From Inhella crocodyli (GTDB lineage: Bacteria; Pseudomonadota; Gammaproteobacteria; Burkholderiales; Burkholderiaceae_C), in NCBI RefSeq assembly GCF_004004565.1, contig NZ_SACM01000003.1:62001-126000 (forward strand): a DNA stretch of 64,000 bases, read 5' to 3'. Position numbers and translations under genes: made by a program. Shown here one piece after another: positions 27,651 to 35,755 of the stretch; position 1 is the stretch's first letter; the number at the start of each line of letters is the position of its first letter. The notes under the pieces were generated by a model, which made no database searches, had not been told where the DNA came from, and saw nothing but the letters and a program-made list of their open reading frames with translations.

Positions 27651-30110
27651 TCACTTCAGCGCGTCGGGCTGGGCTTCCAACATGGCCAGCGCATCGCGCG
27701 TGGCCTTGACCGTCAAGGACTCTTCCTGGGCCGGCTGCAGCAAGCCGGCTTGCAAGTAGCCCGCCAAGCGGTGCAGCGGGAACAGGATCGCGCGCCCCTG
27801 GGGCGACACGAACAGCCGCAGCGAGTGCTGCGCACCGACCCAGGCCAACTGCACCGTGTCTTCGCGGCCGCGGAAGTTCAAGCGGAACCAACCGCCCACC
27901 GGCAGCTCCCGCGCCCACTGGTACATGGCCTCGTTGGGCTGCTGCCCCCCGTCCGACACGACCTCCAAGCCTTCGCGCTCGTGACCGGACAGGTCCCGGA
28001 CCAGGTCCTCGTCGAGGTCGATGTCGGCCACGCTGGGCAGCATCGACTCCAGGTCTTGCAGGCGCTCGAACAACTCGTCCAAGCGCTGCTTGGGGATGGG
28101 CGCGGCCTTGGTCGTGAAGGCCGTGGCCAGCACCGCATTGAGCTTGCGGATGTGCTCGTCTTGCTTCTTGGCCGGGATCGTGGCGTGCCCCATGCCATCG
28201 CGCAGGGTTTTGAGCAGGGCCGGGAAGCGGCGAATCACCTCCGCCCGCTCTTCCGGTGAGCTCTTGGCGCCGCCGGACCAAATCAGGTCGGCCGCGGCAC
28301 GCTTCATCTTCACGGTGGTTTCGGCCTGCGGGCCGTGGCGCATGGCCGTCACGGCCAGCACATCCGCCCAAACCTGGAACAAGAACTCGCGCAGGCCGTC
28401 GTCCACCGGCATGTCGGCCAGCATCTTGCGCAACTCGATCGTGTACTGGATGGCCAGGGTTTCGCGCTGCTCCACCTGCTGGGCCAGCGAGACGCCCTTC
28501 TTGCTCGCGTCGTTGTCTTCGGCAAAGAAGTGCGACAGGAAGGACTCGAACTCGGTCAACACCGTCTGGAAGACCTTGCGGCCGGTGTCCGGGTAGGCCT
28601 CGACCACCTGGACGATGCGCTTGACCTCGCGCTCCAGCACGTCGCCCATGGCCTGCGACGGGTCGAAACCCAGTGCGCAGGCGCCCATGCGGTCGATCAG
28701 CGAGCGCGCCGGGTGGTCGTTGGTGGCGAAGAAGTCGGGCTCCAGCACCGCGACGCGCAGAACCGGCATCTGCAGGCGCGCAAACCACACGCGGATGCTG
28801 GCCGGCAGGCGCTCGTCCTGCAAGATGCTTTGGAACATCATGGCCACCAACTCGATGGTGGCGCGCTCTTCCGGACTGCCGGCCGCCTGCTTGAGCACCT
28901 GCTTGAAGGCCTGGCTGCGCGCCCGCGACTCTTCCAGCAGGCCGCCCGTTCCCACCGCCTCGGCCGGCGCACCGCTGCCCCCCCCGTGGGGCCGTTGCAG
29001 GGCCACTTGGGCGCGTTGAATGACCGCCTGCAGCCGGGGCGAGATGCGCACCAGCCCCTGGGCATCCAGCGGGGCGGTGCGCGCGCCGCCCTCGGCGGCC
29101 ATCAGCCCTTCGGACGAGGGCGCCATCGCCAGCGCTGGGCGAACCACCGCCATGGCAGGCACCTCGCGGGCCAGCACCTGCTGCATCTGCTCCAACACCT
29201 CGGCCGAGCGCATCGCCACAGGGCTGCGGCGCACCGCGTCCCGTGCGCCGGACCCGCTGACCAAGGCCCCTCCGCCGGTGGAGTGCGACACCGCCCCGTC
29301 CACCATCACCACCTCGTAGGCGGGCGACGCGCCGAAGTCGGCGCGGTGGCGGTGCTCGGGCCGCAGGTTCCCCGCCGCCGAACTCGACTCGACGAAGCTG
29401 GCCCCCACCGGCACGGTGGCCTGCACGCCGCGCGTGCGCCGGATGAAAGGCCGCAAGTCCACGTCGGGCAAGACGCCCTGCTCCAGCAACCAGTGGTTGG
29501 CGTCGTGGTAGGCCGCTCCCAACCACTGGGCAAACTCCGCCTCCAGGGTCTCGTGCAGGACCTGCCACTCCGATGGGGTCAGGTCGGCCTTGGCCCAGGC
29601 GTCGATCCAAATCAGGGCGGTGGTTTGCGGCCGCAGCAGGTCGTCGGGCAACAGGTCGCCCCGGCGCTCCAGGGCCTGCATGCGGGTGCGCAGGTCGGTG
29701 AACTGCCAATGGGCGTCGCCCACCAAGGACAAAGCCAGCCGGCTGCTGGCGATCTCGCGCTCGATCGTGGCGTCGCCCACCAAGGACAGGCTGCTTGCGC
29801 CTTGCGGCGGCGGCGTCGCGGGTGGGGCTGCGCTGGGCGCGGGGGCGGTCGTGCTGCCCTTGGCGGCACGGAACTGCGCGCGCAGGGCTGCAATGAGGCC
29901 CATCTGCCACGTGGCGCCATGCTGCTGAAGGCTCGACAAGACGTCGCGCAGTTGCCCAGGCCGCACCGAGTCGGCCACCTTGCTCATCAAGCGCTGCTGC
30001 ACGGCCTCCACGAGCACGGCCGGCACCGCGGCAGAGCCGCGGACCAAGCTGTCCACGAAGACTCGCCGCGCGGACTGCGCCAGGGCGGCGGGGGCGGGGG
30101 CCGTGGTCAT
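27651..30110 (-). CDS. DUF1631 family protein
   Basis: An 819-residue cytoplasmic protein typical of Burkholderiales and some gammaproteobacteria. It has no transmembrane segment or classical enzyme motif. The first part is helical (SLVRGSAAVPAVLVEAVQQRL), then comes an Ala/Pro-rich linker near 100, and a long alpha-helical body (for example SEVEREVKRIVQVVEA-type heptads) ending in a beta-rich end domain (WFRLNFRGREDTVQLAWVG). This last piece resembles PilZ-like modules of the family but I cannot confirm it. It lies 42 bases after secF on the same strand. Confidence 0.8.
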   Translation of the reverse strand: MTTAPAPAALAQSARRVFVDSLVRGSAAVPAVLVEAVQQRLMSKVADSVRPGQLRDVLSSLQQHGATWQMGLIAALRAQFRAAKGSTTAPAPSAAPPATPPPQGASSLSLVGDATIEREIASSRLALSLVGDAHWQFTDLRTRMQALERRGDLLPDDLLRPQTTALIWIDAWAKADLTPSEWQVLHETLEAEFAQWLGAAYHDANHWLLEQGVLPDVDLRPFIRRTRGVQATVPVGASFVESSSAAGNLRPEHRHRADFGASPAYEVVMVDGAVSHSTGGGALVSGSGARDAVRRSPVAMRSAEVLEQMQQVLAREVPAMAVVRPALAMAPSSEGLMAAEGGARTAPLDAQGLVRISPRLQAVIQRAQVALQRPHGGGSGAPAEAVGTGGLLEESRARSQAFKQVLKQAAGSPEERATIELVAMMFQSILQDERLPASIRVWFARLQMPVLRVAVLEPDFFATNDHPARSLIDRMGACALGFDPSQAMGDVLEREVKRIVQVVEAYPDTGRKVFQTVLTEFESFLSHFFAEDNDASKKGVSLAQQVEQRETLAIQYTIELRKMLADMPVDDGLREFLFQVWADVLAVTAMRHGPQAETTVKMKRAAADLIWSGGAKSSPEERAEVIRRFPALLKTLRDGMGHATIPAKKQDEHIRKLNAVLATAFTTKAAPIPKQRLDELFERLQDLESMLPSVADIDLDEDLVRDLSGHEREGLEVVSDGGQQPNEAMYQWARELPVGGWFRLNFRGREDTVQLAWVGAQHSLRLFVSPQGRAILFPLHRLAGYLQAGLLQPAQEESLTVKATRDALAMLEAQPDALK

Positions 30111-30152
30111 GAAAGGGGGTGGCTGGCGGCGGGTCGCAAAGGGCCCGAAACC

Positions 30153-31187
30153 TTACACCACGGCCCCGGCGTTCGGGTCGTCCGGGTCTTCGGTTTTCAC
30201 CGAGACTTTCACCAAGTCCTCGCGCTTCACGCCCAGCCACATGGCGATGGCCGCGGCCACGAAGACCGACGAATAAATGCCGAACAAGATGCCGATGGTC
30301 AGCGCCACCGCGAAGTACTTCAGGGTGGGCCCGCCAAAGACCAGCATCGAGAGCACCATCATTTGGGTGCTGCCGTGCGTGATGATGGTGCGACTCATGG
30401 TCGACGTGATCGCGTGGTCGATGACCTCGTGCGGCGTCATCTTCCGGTACTTGCGGAAGGCCTCGCGCACCCGGTCGAAGATCACCACCGACTCGTTCAC
30501 CGAGTAGCCCAACACCGCCAAGATGGCCGCCAACACCGCCAGCGAGAACTCCCACTGGAAGTAGGCGAAGAAGCCCAAGATGATCACCACGTCGTGCAGG
30601 TTGGCGATGATGCCCGCCACCGAGAACTTCCACTCGAAGCGGAAGGCGAGGTAGACCATGATGCCGATCACCGTGAAGGCCATCGCGTAAGCGGCATCCC
30701 GGGCCAATTCGTCACCCACCGACGGGCCCACCACCTCGCTGCGGGTCAGCTTCAAGGGCTCAACCCCCTCGGCCGTGACGCACACCTGCTTGCTGACCTG
30801 CTCGCCCTTGTCGGTGACGTAGGACTTGGTTTGCACCTGGCCGTTTTCTGCCGCACAGAGACGCTGGAAAACTTCGGACACGACCTCCGTTTGCTTCTTG
30901 CCAGGACGCACCGGCAGGCGAAGCATGATGTCGCGCGACGACCCGAACTTCTGCACCTGGAACTCGCCGAAGTTCATCGGTTCGACCGTGTGTCGCACCG
31001 CCTCGGGGTTGGCGGGTTGGGCGTACTCCACCTCCATCACCGTGCCGCCGGTGAACTCGATCGACAGGTGCAGGCCCCGGGTCACCAGAAAGAACACCGC
31101 CAGGGCGAAGGTCAAGAACGAGATCGCGTTGAACACCAACGCGTACTTCATGAACGGGATATCCCGTTGGATGCGGAACAGTTCCAT
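30153..31187 (-). CDS. secF: Protein translocase subunit SecF
   Basis: With SecD it uses the proton gradient to pull exported proteins out of SecYEG. The 344-residue protein has six transmembrane helices, the first periplasmic domain with FTGGTVMEVEY (45-55) and the C-terminal block VAGIIANLHDVVIILGFF plus GYSVNESVVIFDR. It is longer than many SecF proteins (about 310-320) because the periplasmic domain carries an insert around 108-148 with two cysteines (C111, C136) that could form a disulfide. It starts one base after the secD stop. Confidence 0.95.
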   Translation of the reverse strand: MELFRIQRDIPFMKYALVFNAISFLTFALAVFFLVTRGLHLSIEFTGGTVMEVEYAQPANPEAVRHTVEPMNFGEFQVQKFGSSRDIMLRLPVRPGKKQTEVVSEVFQRLCAAENGQVQTKSYVTDKGEQVSKQVCVTAEGVEPLKLTRSEVVGPSVGDELARDAAYAMAFTVIGIMVYLAFRFEWKFSVAGIIANLHDVVIILGFFAYFQWEFSLAVLAAILAVLGYSVNESVVIFDRVREAFRKYRKMTPHEVIDHAITSTMSRTIITHGSTQMMVLSMLVFGGPTLKYFAVALTIGILFGIYSSVFVAAAIAMWLGVKREDLVKVSVKTEDPDDPNAGAVV

Positions 31188-31188
31188 G

Positions 31189-33111
31189 TCAGGCTTCCCC
31201 GTCTTTCGTTGCCGGCTGCGTGGCCGGGCGCCATACCTGACCGATCGACACCTTGCTCAGCTTGCGCTGGCGGCCGTACCAAAGATTGACCAAGCCGCGC
31301 GAGAACATCACCGCCGAGAACATCGAGGTCAAGATGCCCAGGCAGTGCACAACGGCGAAGCCCTTCACCGGCCCCGAACCAAAGGCCAACAGGGCCAAGC
31401 CGGCGATCAAGGTCGTGACGTTGGAGTCCAAGATGGTCGCCCACGCGCGCTCGTAGCCGATGTGGATGGCCGTCTGCGGCGCCACCCCCGCCCGCAGCTC
31501 CTCGCGAATGCGCTCGTTGATCAGCACGTTGGAGTCGATGGCCATGCCGAGCACCAGGGCGATGGCCGCCATGCCGGGCAAACTCAAGGTGGCCTGCATC
31601 ATGGACAGCACGGCCACCAACATCAACAAGTTGAAGCCCAGCGCCAGCGAAGAAAACACGCCAAACAGCATGTAGTAGCCGCACATGAAAACGGCCACCG
31701 CCACGAAGCCCCAGATCACCGACTGGAAGCCGCGCGAGATGTTTTCCGCGCCCAAGCTCGGGCCGATGGTGCGCTCTTCGATGATGTCCATCGGCGCGGC
31801 CAACTGACCGGCGCGCATCAGCAGCGCCAGGTCCGTGGCTTCTTGCGGGTTGGCCATGCCCGAGATGTGGAAGGACGCGCTCAGCTCCGACTGGATCGTC
31901 GGGGCCGTCAGCACTTCCTTCTTGCCTTTCTCGACCAGGATGACCGCCATCCGGCGCTTGACGCCGTCGCGGGTCGTCGCCTTCATGGAGGCCGCCCCGG
32001 CACTGTCCAGGCCCACCACCACGACCGAGCCCCCGCCGCCTTGCTGGTCGAAGTTCGCATCAGCGCGGTTCAGGTTGTCGCCGGTGAACACCAGTTGCTT
32101 GGAGACGAGCAGCGGCTCCGGGCCGTTGCCGCGGTTGTCGCGGCCGTACAGCAATTCCATGTCCGAAGGCACGTCACCCGCCAGCGCAGCCTGCAAGCGG
32201 CCGGGGTCGTAGTCGCGCACGCCTTGCTGGCCGTGGGCCTCGACCATCCGCACTTCCAAGGTGGCGGTGCGGCCGATGATGCCCTTGGCCCGCGCCGTGT
32301 CCTGCACGCCCGGCAACTGCACCACCACCCGATTCAGGCCCTGCTGCTGGATCACCGGCTCGGCCGTGCCCAGCTCGTTGACGCGGTTGTGCAGGGTGTT
32401 GATGTTCTGCTTCAGGGCCGCGTCCTGCACCGCCACCAGGCTCGTGGGCTTGAAGCGGCCGGTCAAGGTCAAAGATTGACCCTCGCCCGCTTCTTCCCAG
32501 GTCATGTCGGTGATGCGGTCCGACAGCAGGTTGCGCGCGGTGTTGCGCGTGGCGGCGTCGGTGAAGTTCAGCACCAAGCTGTCGCCCACACGGGCCACGC
32601 TGGCGCGGATCTTCTTCTCGCGCAACGCCAAGCGCGCATCGCCCATCAATGCGTCCACCTTCTTGCTGATGGCCGCCTTCATGTCCACCTCCAGCAAGAA
32701 GTGCACGCCGCCCCGCAAGTCCAGGCCCAAGTACATCGGGAAGGCCCGGATCTGGGCCAGCCACTGGGGCGACCGCGACACCAGGTTTAAAGCCACCACG
32801 TAGTCCGGCTCTGCCGGGTCGCGGTTCAGGGCCTTGCTGATGGCGTCCTTGGCCTTGATCTGCACGTCGGTGTCGCTGAAGCGCGCGCGCACCGAGTTGC
32901 CTTCCCACTGCACGAAGTCGGGCGTGATCTTGGCATCGGCCAAGGCACCCAGGACGCGGTCACGGACGCCGGCGTCGACCTTCACCGAGGTGCGCGCGGC
33001 CGACACCTGCACCGCAGGGGCCTCGCCAAAGAAGTTGGGAAGGGTGTACAGCGTCCCGATGACCAGCGCAGCGGCCAGCACCAGGTACTTCCACAGGGGG
33101 TAACGATTCAT
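31189..33111 (-). CDS. secD: Protein translocase subunit SecD
   Basis: The larger SecDF half, 640 residues, with one N-terminal helix, the periplasmic P1 domain (starting YLGLDLRGGVHFLLEVDM), a P1 head and base, then five helices with GAENISRGFQS and MAIDSNVLINERIREE (the proton-path D/R region). GAGGA lies ten bases before the ATG at 33111. It is followed immediately by secF and preceded by yajC with 70 bases containing a CCCGGC/GCCGGG stem (33157-33173). Confidence 0.96.
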   Translation of the reverse strand: MNRYPLWKYLVLAAALVIGTLYTLPNFFGEAPAVQVSAARTSVKVDAGVRDRVLGALADAKITPDFVQWEGNSVRARFSDTDVQIKAKDAISKALNRDPAEPDYVVALNLVSRSPQWLAQIRAFPMYLGLDLRGGVHFLLEVDMKAAISKKVDALMGDARLALREKKIRASVARVGDSLVLNFTDAATRNTARNLLSDRITDMTWEEAGEGQSLTLTGRFKPTSLVAVQDAALKQNINTLHNRVNELGTAEPVIQQQGLNRVVVQLPGVQDTARAKGIIGRTATLEVRMVEAHGQQGVRDYDPGRLQAALAGDVPSDMELLYGRDNRGNGPEPLLVSKQLVFTGDNLNRADANFDQQGGGGSVVVVGLDSAGAASMKATTRDGVKRRMAVILVEKGKKEVLTAPTIQSELSASFHISGMANPQEATDLALLMRAGQLAAPMDIIEERTIGPSLGAENISRGFQSVIWGFVAVAVFMCGYYMLFGVFSSLALGFNLLMLVAVLSMMQATLSLPGMAAIALVLGMAIDSNVLINERIREELRAGVAPQTAIHIGYERAWATILDSNVTTLIAGLALLAFGSGPVKGFAVVHCLGILTSMFSAVMFSRGLVNLWYGRQRKLSKVSIGQVWRPATQPATKDGEA

Positions 33112-33181
33112 GATGGGCAGTCCTCACGCCAGCGCCACAAAGGCCCGGCGGCGTCGCCCGGCGCGCGGCCGGGCTGGCGAT

Positions 33182-33505
33182 TCACTTCAGGGTGCCCTTG
33201 GGCAGCACTTGCGCCACGGCCGAGCGTTGCACTTGCAACTCGACGCCCGACGCCACTTCCACGTGCAGGACGCTGTCGCCCAACTTGCTCACGCGGCCCA
33301 GCACGCCGCCGGCGGTCACGACCTCGTCGCCCTTGGCCAAGGCCTCGATCATGGCCTTGTGTTCCTTCTGACGCTTCATCTGGGGACGGATCATGATGAA
33401 GTACAGCACCACGAACATGGCCACCAGCGGCAGCAAGCTCAGCAGGCTGGATTCGGGCGAGGCCGCAGGCGCAGCGGTTTGGGCAAAGGCGGTAGAGATC
33501 AGCAC
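33182..33505 (-). CDS. yajC: Sec translocon accessory protein YajC
   Basis: A 107-residue single-helix inner-membrane protein of the SecDF-YajC complex. It begins MLISTAFAQTAAPA, has one transmembrane helix (LLPLVAMFVVLYFIMI) followed by RPQMKRQKEHKAM and the small cytoplasmic beta domain GDEVVTAGGVLGRV. The start is GTG at 33505 with AGGA upstream; no in-frame ATG exists nearby. Six-base stem CCGAGG/CCTCGG (33531-33548) lies in its leader. Confidence 0.92.
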   Translation of the reverse strand: MLISTAFAQTAAPAASPESSLLSLLPLVAMFVVLYFIMIRPQMKRQKEHKAMIEALAKGDEVVTAGGVLGRVSKLGDSVLHVEVASGVELQVQRSAVAQVLPKGTLK

Positions 33506-33562
33506 GGCAATGGCTTCCTGGGCAGTGACACCGAGGTTGACCCCTCGGCAAACGAACCCGCC

Positions 33563-33568
33563 ATTCTA
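33563..33568 (-). promoter_or_regulatory. Candidate -10 of the yajC-secDF operon
   Basis: TAGAAT on the minus strand, 58 bases before the yajC GTG. The -35 is poor. The leader between holds the CCGAGG/CCTCGG stem-loop. Confidence 0.35.
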
Positions 33569-33620
33569 GGTGGCGGGGGATGGCGTGGAACTGGGGCGTC
33601 GCGGCGCTTTCTCAAGCCCG

Positions 33621-33626
33621 GACAAT
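33621..33626 (+). promoter_or_regulatory. -10-like hexamer of the crotonase-like gene
   Basis: GACAAT followed by six bases and the ATG at 33633; no ribosome binding site. Leaderless geometry, same sequence as at 15209. Confidence 0.4.
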
Positions 33627-33632
33627 CCCTGG

Positions 33633-34385
33633 ATGACCCCCCCGCAACTCACCATCGACGGCCCCATCGCCACGCTCCGCCTGTGCCGCCCGGCACAAGC
33701 CAATCGACTGGAACTGGACGACTTGGAGGCGATCCGGGCGCACATCGATGCACTGAACGCCACGCCTTCGGTGCGGGTGGTCCTGGTGCGCGGGGAAGGT
33801 AAGCATTTTTGCAGTGGCTTCCACATCGACACCGTGCCCCAGGTCGATGCCCCCGCCCTCTTCGAGGCCTTGTGCAGTGCCTGGGAGTCGGTGGAGCCCA
33901 TCACCGTGGCCGTTCTGCACGGCGGCGTGTGGGGCGGCGCCACCGACCTGGCCCTGGCCTGCGACTTCCGGCTGGGTAGCCGCGACACGCAAATGGCCAT
34001 CCCGGCCGCCCGCCTGGGCCTGCACTACCACGCTGGGGGCATGCGCCGGCTGGTCAGTCGTCTCGGTCTCGGAACTGCCAAACGCTTGCTCCTGGCCGCA
34101 CAAACCCTCGACGCCGAGGCCATGGCCGCGGCGCACTTCCTGGACGAGCTCTACGACGACCGCGCGCGACTCGAGGCAGGCGCCCTCCGCTGGGCCGAAC
34201 AACTGGCCGGCCTCGCGCCTTTGGCGCTGCGCGGCATGAAGCGGCAGCTCAATGCATTGGGCCAAGGCACTTGGAGGGCCGACCGGCACGCCCAAGACGC
34301 CGCCGAATGTGCGCGGTCTCGCGATTTGGTCGAGGGCGTGGCCGCGTGGCAGGCACGACGACCCCCTGAATTCAAGGGCGAGTGA
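33633..34385 (+). CDS. Crotonase-fold (enoyl-CoA hydratase/isomerase-like) protein
   Basis: A 250-residue crotonase-superfamily protein that should bind an acyl-CoA. The oxyanion-hole segments are FCSGFHID (59-66) and GGVWGGATDLALACD (97-111). Ungapped alignment of the segment after it with rat mitochondrial hydratase puts D105 at the position of the catalytic Glu144 and A125 at that of Glu164, so a standard hydratase reaction is doubtful. It could be an isomerase, hydrolase, decarboxylase or polyketide-type enzyme. Single gene, divergent from yajC. Confidence 0.8.
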   Translation: MTPPQLTIDGPIATLRLCRPAQANRLELDDLEAIRAHIDALNATPSVRVVLVRGEGKHFCSGFHIDTVPQVDAPALFEALCSAWESVEPITVAVLHGGVWGGATDLALACDFRLGSRDTQMAIPAARLGLHYHAGGMRRLVSRLGLGTAKRLLLAAQTLDAEAMAAAHFLDELYDDRARLEAGALRWAEQLAGLAPLALRGMKRQLNALGQGTWRADRHAQDAAECARSRDLVEGVAAWQARRPPEFKGE

Positions 34386-34471
34386 TCGCACGCGGCCGGC
34401 TTGAGCGACAATAGCTGGCTGCACGGGAGCCGTGCCGTTCATTCCAACCATTCGAACAGGCGAGAACCAGC

Positions 34472-34711
34472 GTGGCCAAGGACACCACCAAAACGTTGAT
34501 CGAGGCCGATGGCCTGCGCTACAAGTCCAAAGCACCGGGCTCGCCGTTCGCGGCCACCTCGTCGTTTGGCGCGGCCACCATGTCCTGCTTCTTGTGCGGC
34601 AAGCACCGCCCCCGGGCCATGCTGAAGTCGCGCAAGCTGTTGGGCAAGAGCCAGCCGGTGTGCGCACCGTCGTGCAAAGAGCTGGAAGAGCAGCTGGCGA
34701 CCAAAAAGTAA
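34472..34711 (+). CDS. Four-cysteine mini-protein A
   Basis: A 79-residue basic protein with GTG start and weak ribosome binding site. It has two cysteine pairs in the pattern C39-x2-C42-x21-C64-x3-C68 (SCFLCGKHR and VCAPSC), likely one zinc or Fe-S site. The N-terminal block DGLRYKSKAPGSPF is shared with the next gene. No known family is recognised. A stem-loop (34718-34740) separates it from the paralogue. Confidence 0.7.
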   Translation: MAKDTTKTLIEADGLRYKSKAPGSPFAATSSFGAATMSCFLCGKHRPRAMLKSRKLLGKSQPVCAPSCKELEEQLATKK

Positions 34712-34717
34712 TCAGCG

Positions 34718-34740
34718 CCTGCCCCGGGTTCAGGGGCAGG
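34718..34740. other. Stem-loop between the two mini-protein genes
   Basis: CCTGCCCC (34718-34725) and GGGGCAGG (34733-34740) pair perfectly around a seven-base loop just after the first gene's stop. There is no T-run. It may reduce readthrough or stabilise the upstream message. Confidence 0.45.
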
Positions 34741-34809
34741 GCAAGCCTGTAGGCAGTTCGTCACGAACTCGCCCTAGCATCGCGCCCGGTTTCCACCACC
34801 GGTACGCGC

Positions 34810-35010
34810 ATGACCCCCGACACCCACACTGCCGTCAGCGATGACGGTCTGCGTTTCGAGGCCAAGCTGAACGGCTCGCCGTTCTTCGGGAGCGGCAACA
34901 TGCGCTCGTGCTTCAAGTGCGGCAAGCACCGACTGCCGTCGGCGCTGCGCACCTTCAAGTTCATGGGCCGGCAAGAGCGCGTGTGCGCGCCGGCTTGCGA
35001 GCCCCGCTGA
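34810..35010 (+). CDS. Four-cysteine mini-protein B (paralogue of A)
   Basis: A 66-residue protein with the same cysteine spacing as its neighbour, C34-x2-C37-x21-C59-x3-C63 (SCFKCGKHR and VCAPAC), and the same N-terminal block DGLRFEAKLNGSPF. It lacks the lysine-rich tail of protein A. It arose by tandem duplication. The paired cysteines suggest metal binding, and the strong basic charge hints at RNA, DNA or protein binding. It converges on proQ with one base between stops. Confidence 0.7.
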   Translation: MTPDTHTAVSDDGLRFEAKLNGSPFFGSGNMRSCFKCGKHRLPSALRTFKFMGRQERVCAPACEPR

Positions 35011-35011
35011 G

Positions 35012-35650
35012 TCAACCCTTGGGCTTCGCCCCGCGATCGGGGCGGGGACCCCGGCGCTCCGACGGTCGGCCATCGGGACGCTGACCCGGCCGCCCTTGCG
35101 GCGGGCGGCGCGGCGCTGACGGCGGCATGGCAGCCAATTCGGCTTTGGCTTGCGCCAACAGGGCGTCCAACGACGCCTCCTCGACGCCTTTCAGCGCGCA
35201 GAAATTGGCGCGGCTGAGCGACGTTCGCTGCCAGTCCGCCAAAAGATCCAGCCGCCAGCGCCGGGCGGCCTCCATCTCTTGCTCGCGCGCCTGCTGGCGC
35301 TCGCGGCGCTCGGCCAGGGCCTTCTTCGCGGCCTCGCGGTGCTCGTCGGCCACGTCGCCCGCCGGCTGGCCGTCCAGGTCGATGCGGTGCGGCTCGCGAA
35401 CGATGGCCCGCAGGTAGGCATTGCCGGCCGTGTAACGCCGCAAGAAGGCCGTCAACACCGGCCTGGGGAACACGCCGGGCGCACGGGCTTCGATGTCGGC
35501 CTGGATCTTGAGCTTGATGGGCTTGGGCGCCCCGCCGAACAAGGCCGGAAACAAGGCTTTCAAGCGCTCGGCCGCGGCTTCGGGGCTGCGCACCGCCGCC
35601 GGCGCGGCGGGGGCCTCAGGAACGGGCTCGGCGGGGGTATCGGACGACAT
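35012..35650 (-). CDS. proQ: ProQ/FinO family RNA chaperone
   Basis: An RNA-binding protein that matches small RNAs with targets and protects 3' ends. The 212-residue product has an N-terminal linker, the FinO domain at about 25-140 (LKALFPALFGGAPKPIKLKI region, RPVLTAFLRRYT, NAYLRAI) and a basic, proline/arginine-rich C-terminal tail (RRPPQGRPGQRPDGRPSERR). The tail replaces the Tudor-like domain of E. coli ProQ. The ATG at 35650 has no obvious ribosome binding site. It is divergent from htpG. Confidence 0.88.
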   Translation of the reverse strand: MSSDTPAEPVPEAPAAPAAVRSPEAAAERLKALFPALFGGAPKPIKLKIQADIEARAPGVFPRPVLTAFLRRYTAGNAYLRAIVREPHRIDLDGQPAGDVADEHREAAKKALAERRERQQAREQEMEAARRWRLDLLADWQRTSLSRANFCALKGVEEASLDALLAQAKAELAAMPPSAPRRPPQGRPGQRPDGRPSERRGPRPDRGAKPKG

Positions 35651-35755
35651 GGCAACAACCGTCAAGGGAAACCCGGCATCGTAAGCCAGGGGCCTTGAAA
35701 CGCCTCGGAGCGACCCCAGGTGCCTTGGCACCTCGACTCTGTCAGTCACCGCCCC

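Noticed and set aside
27637-30633. 998-residue minus-strand frame covering the DUF1631 gene
   Set aside because: It is a different frame of the same strand, without family features; the DUF1631 frame has the correct start and composition.
33157-33173. Stem between yajC and secD as an intrinsic terminator
   Set aside because: CCCGGC/GCCGGG has only six pairs and no T-run, and the genes are a conserved operon.
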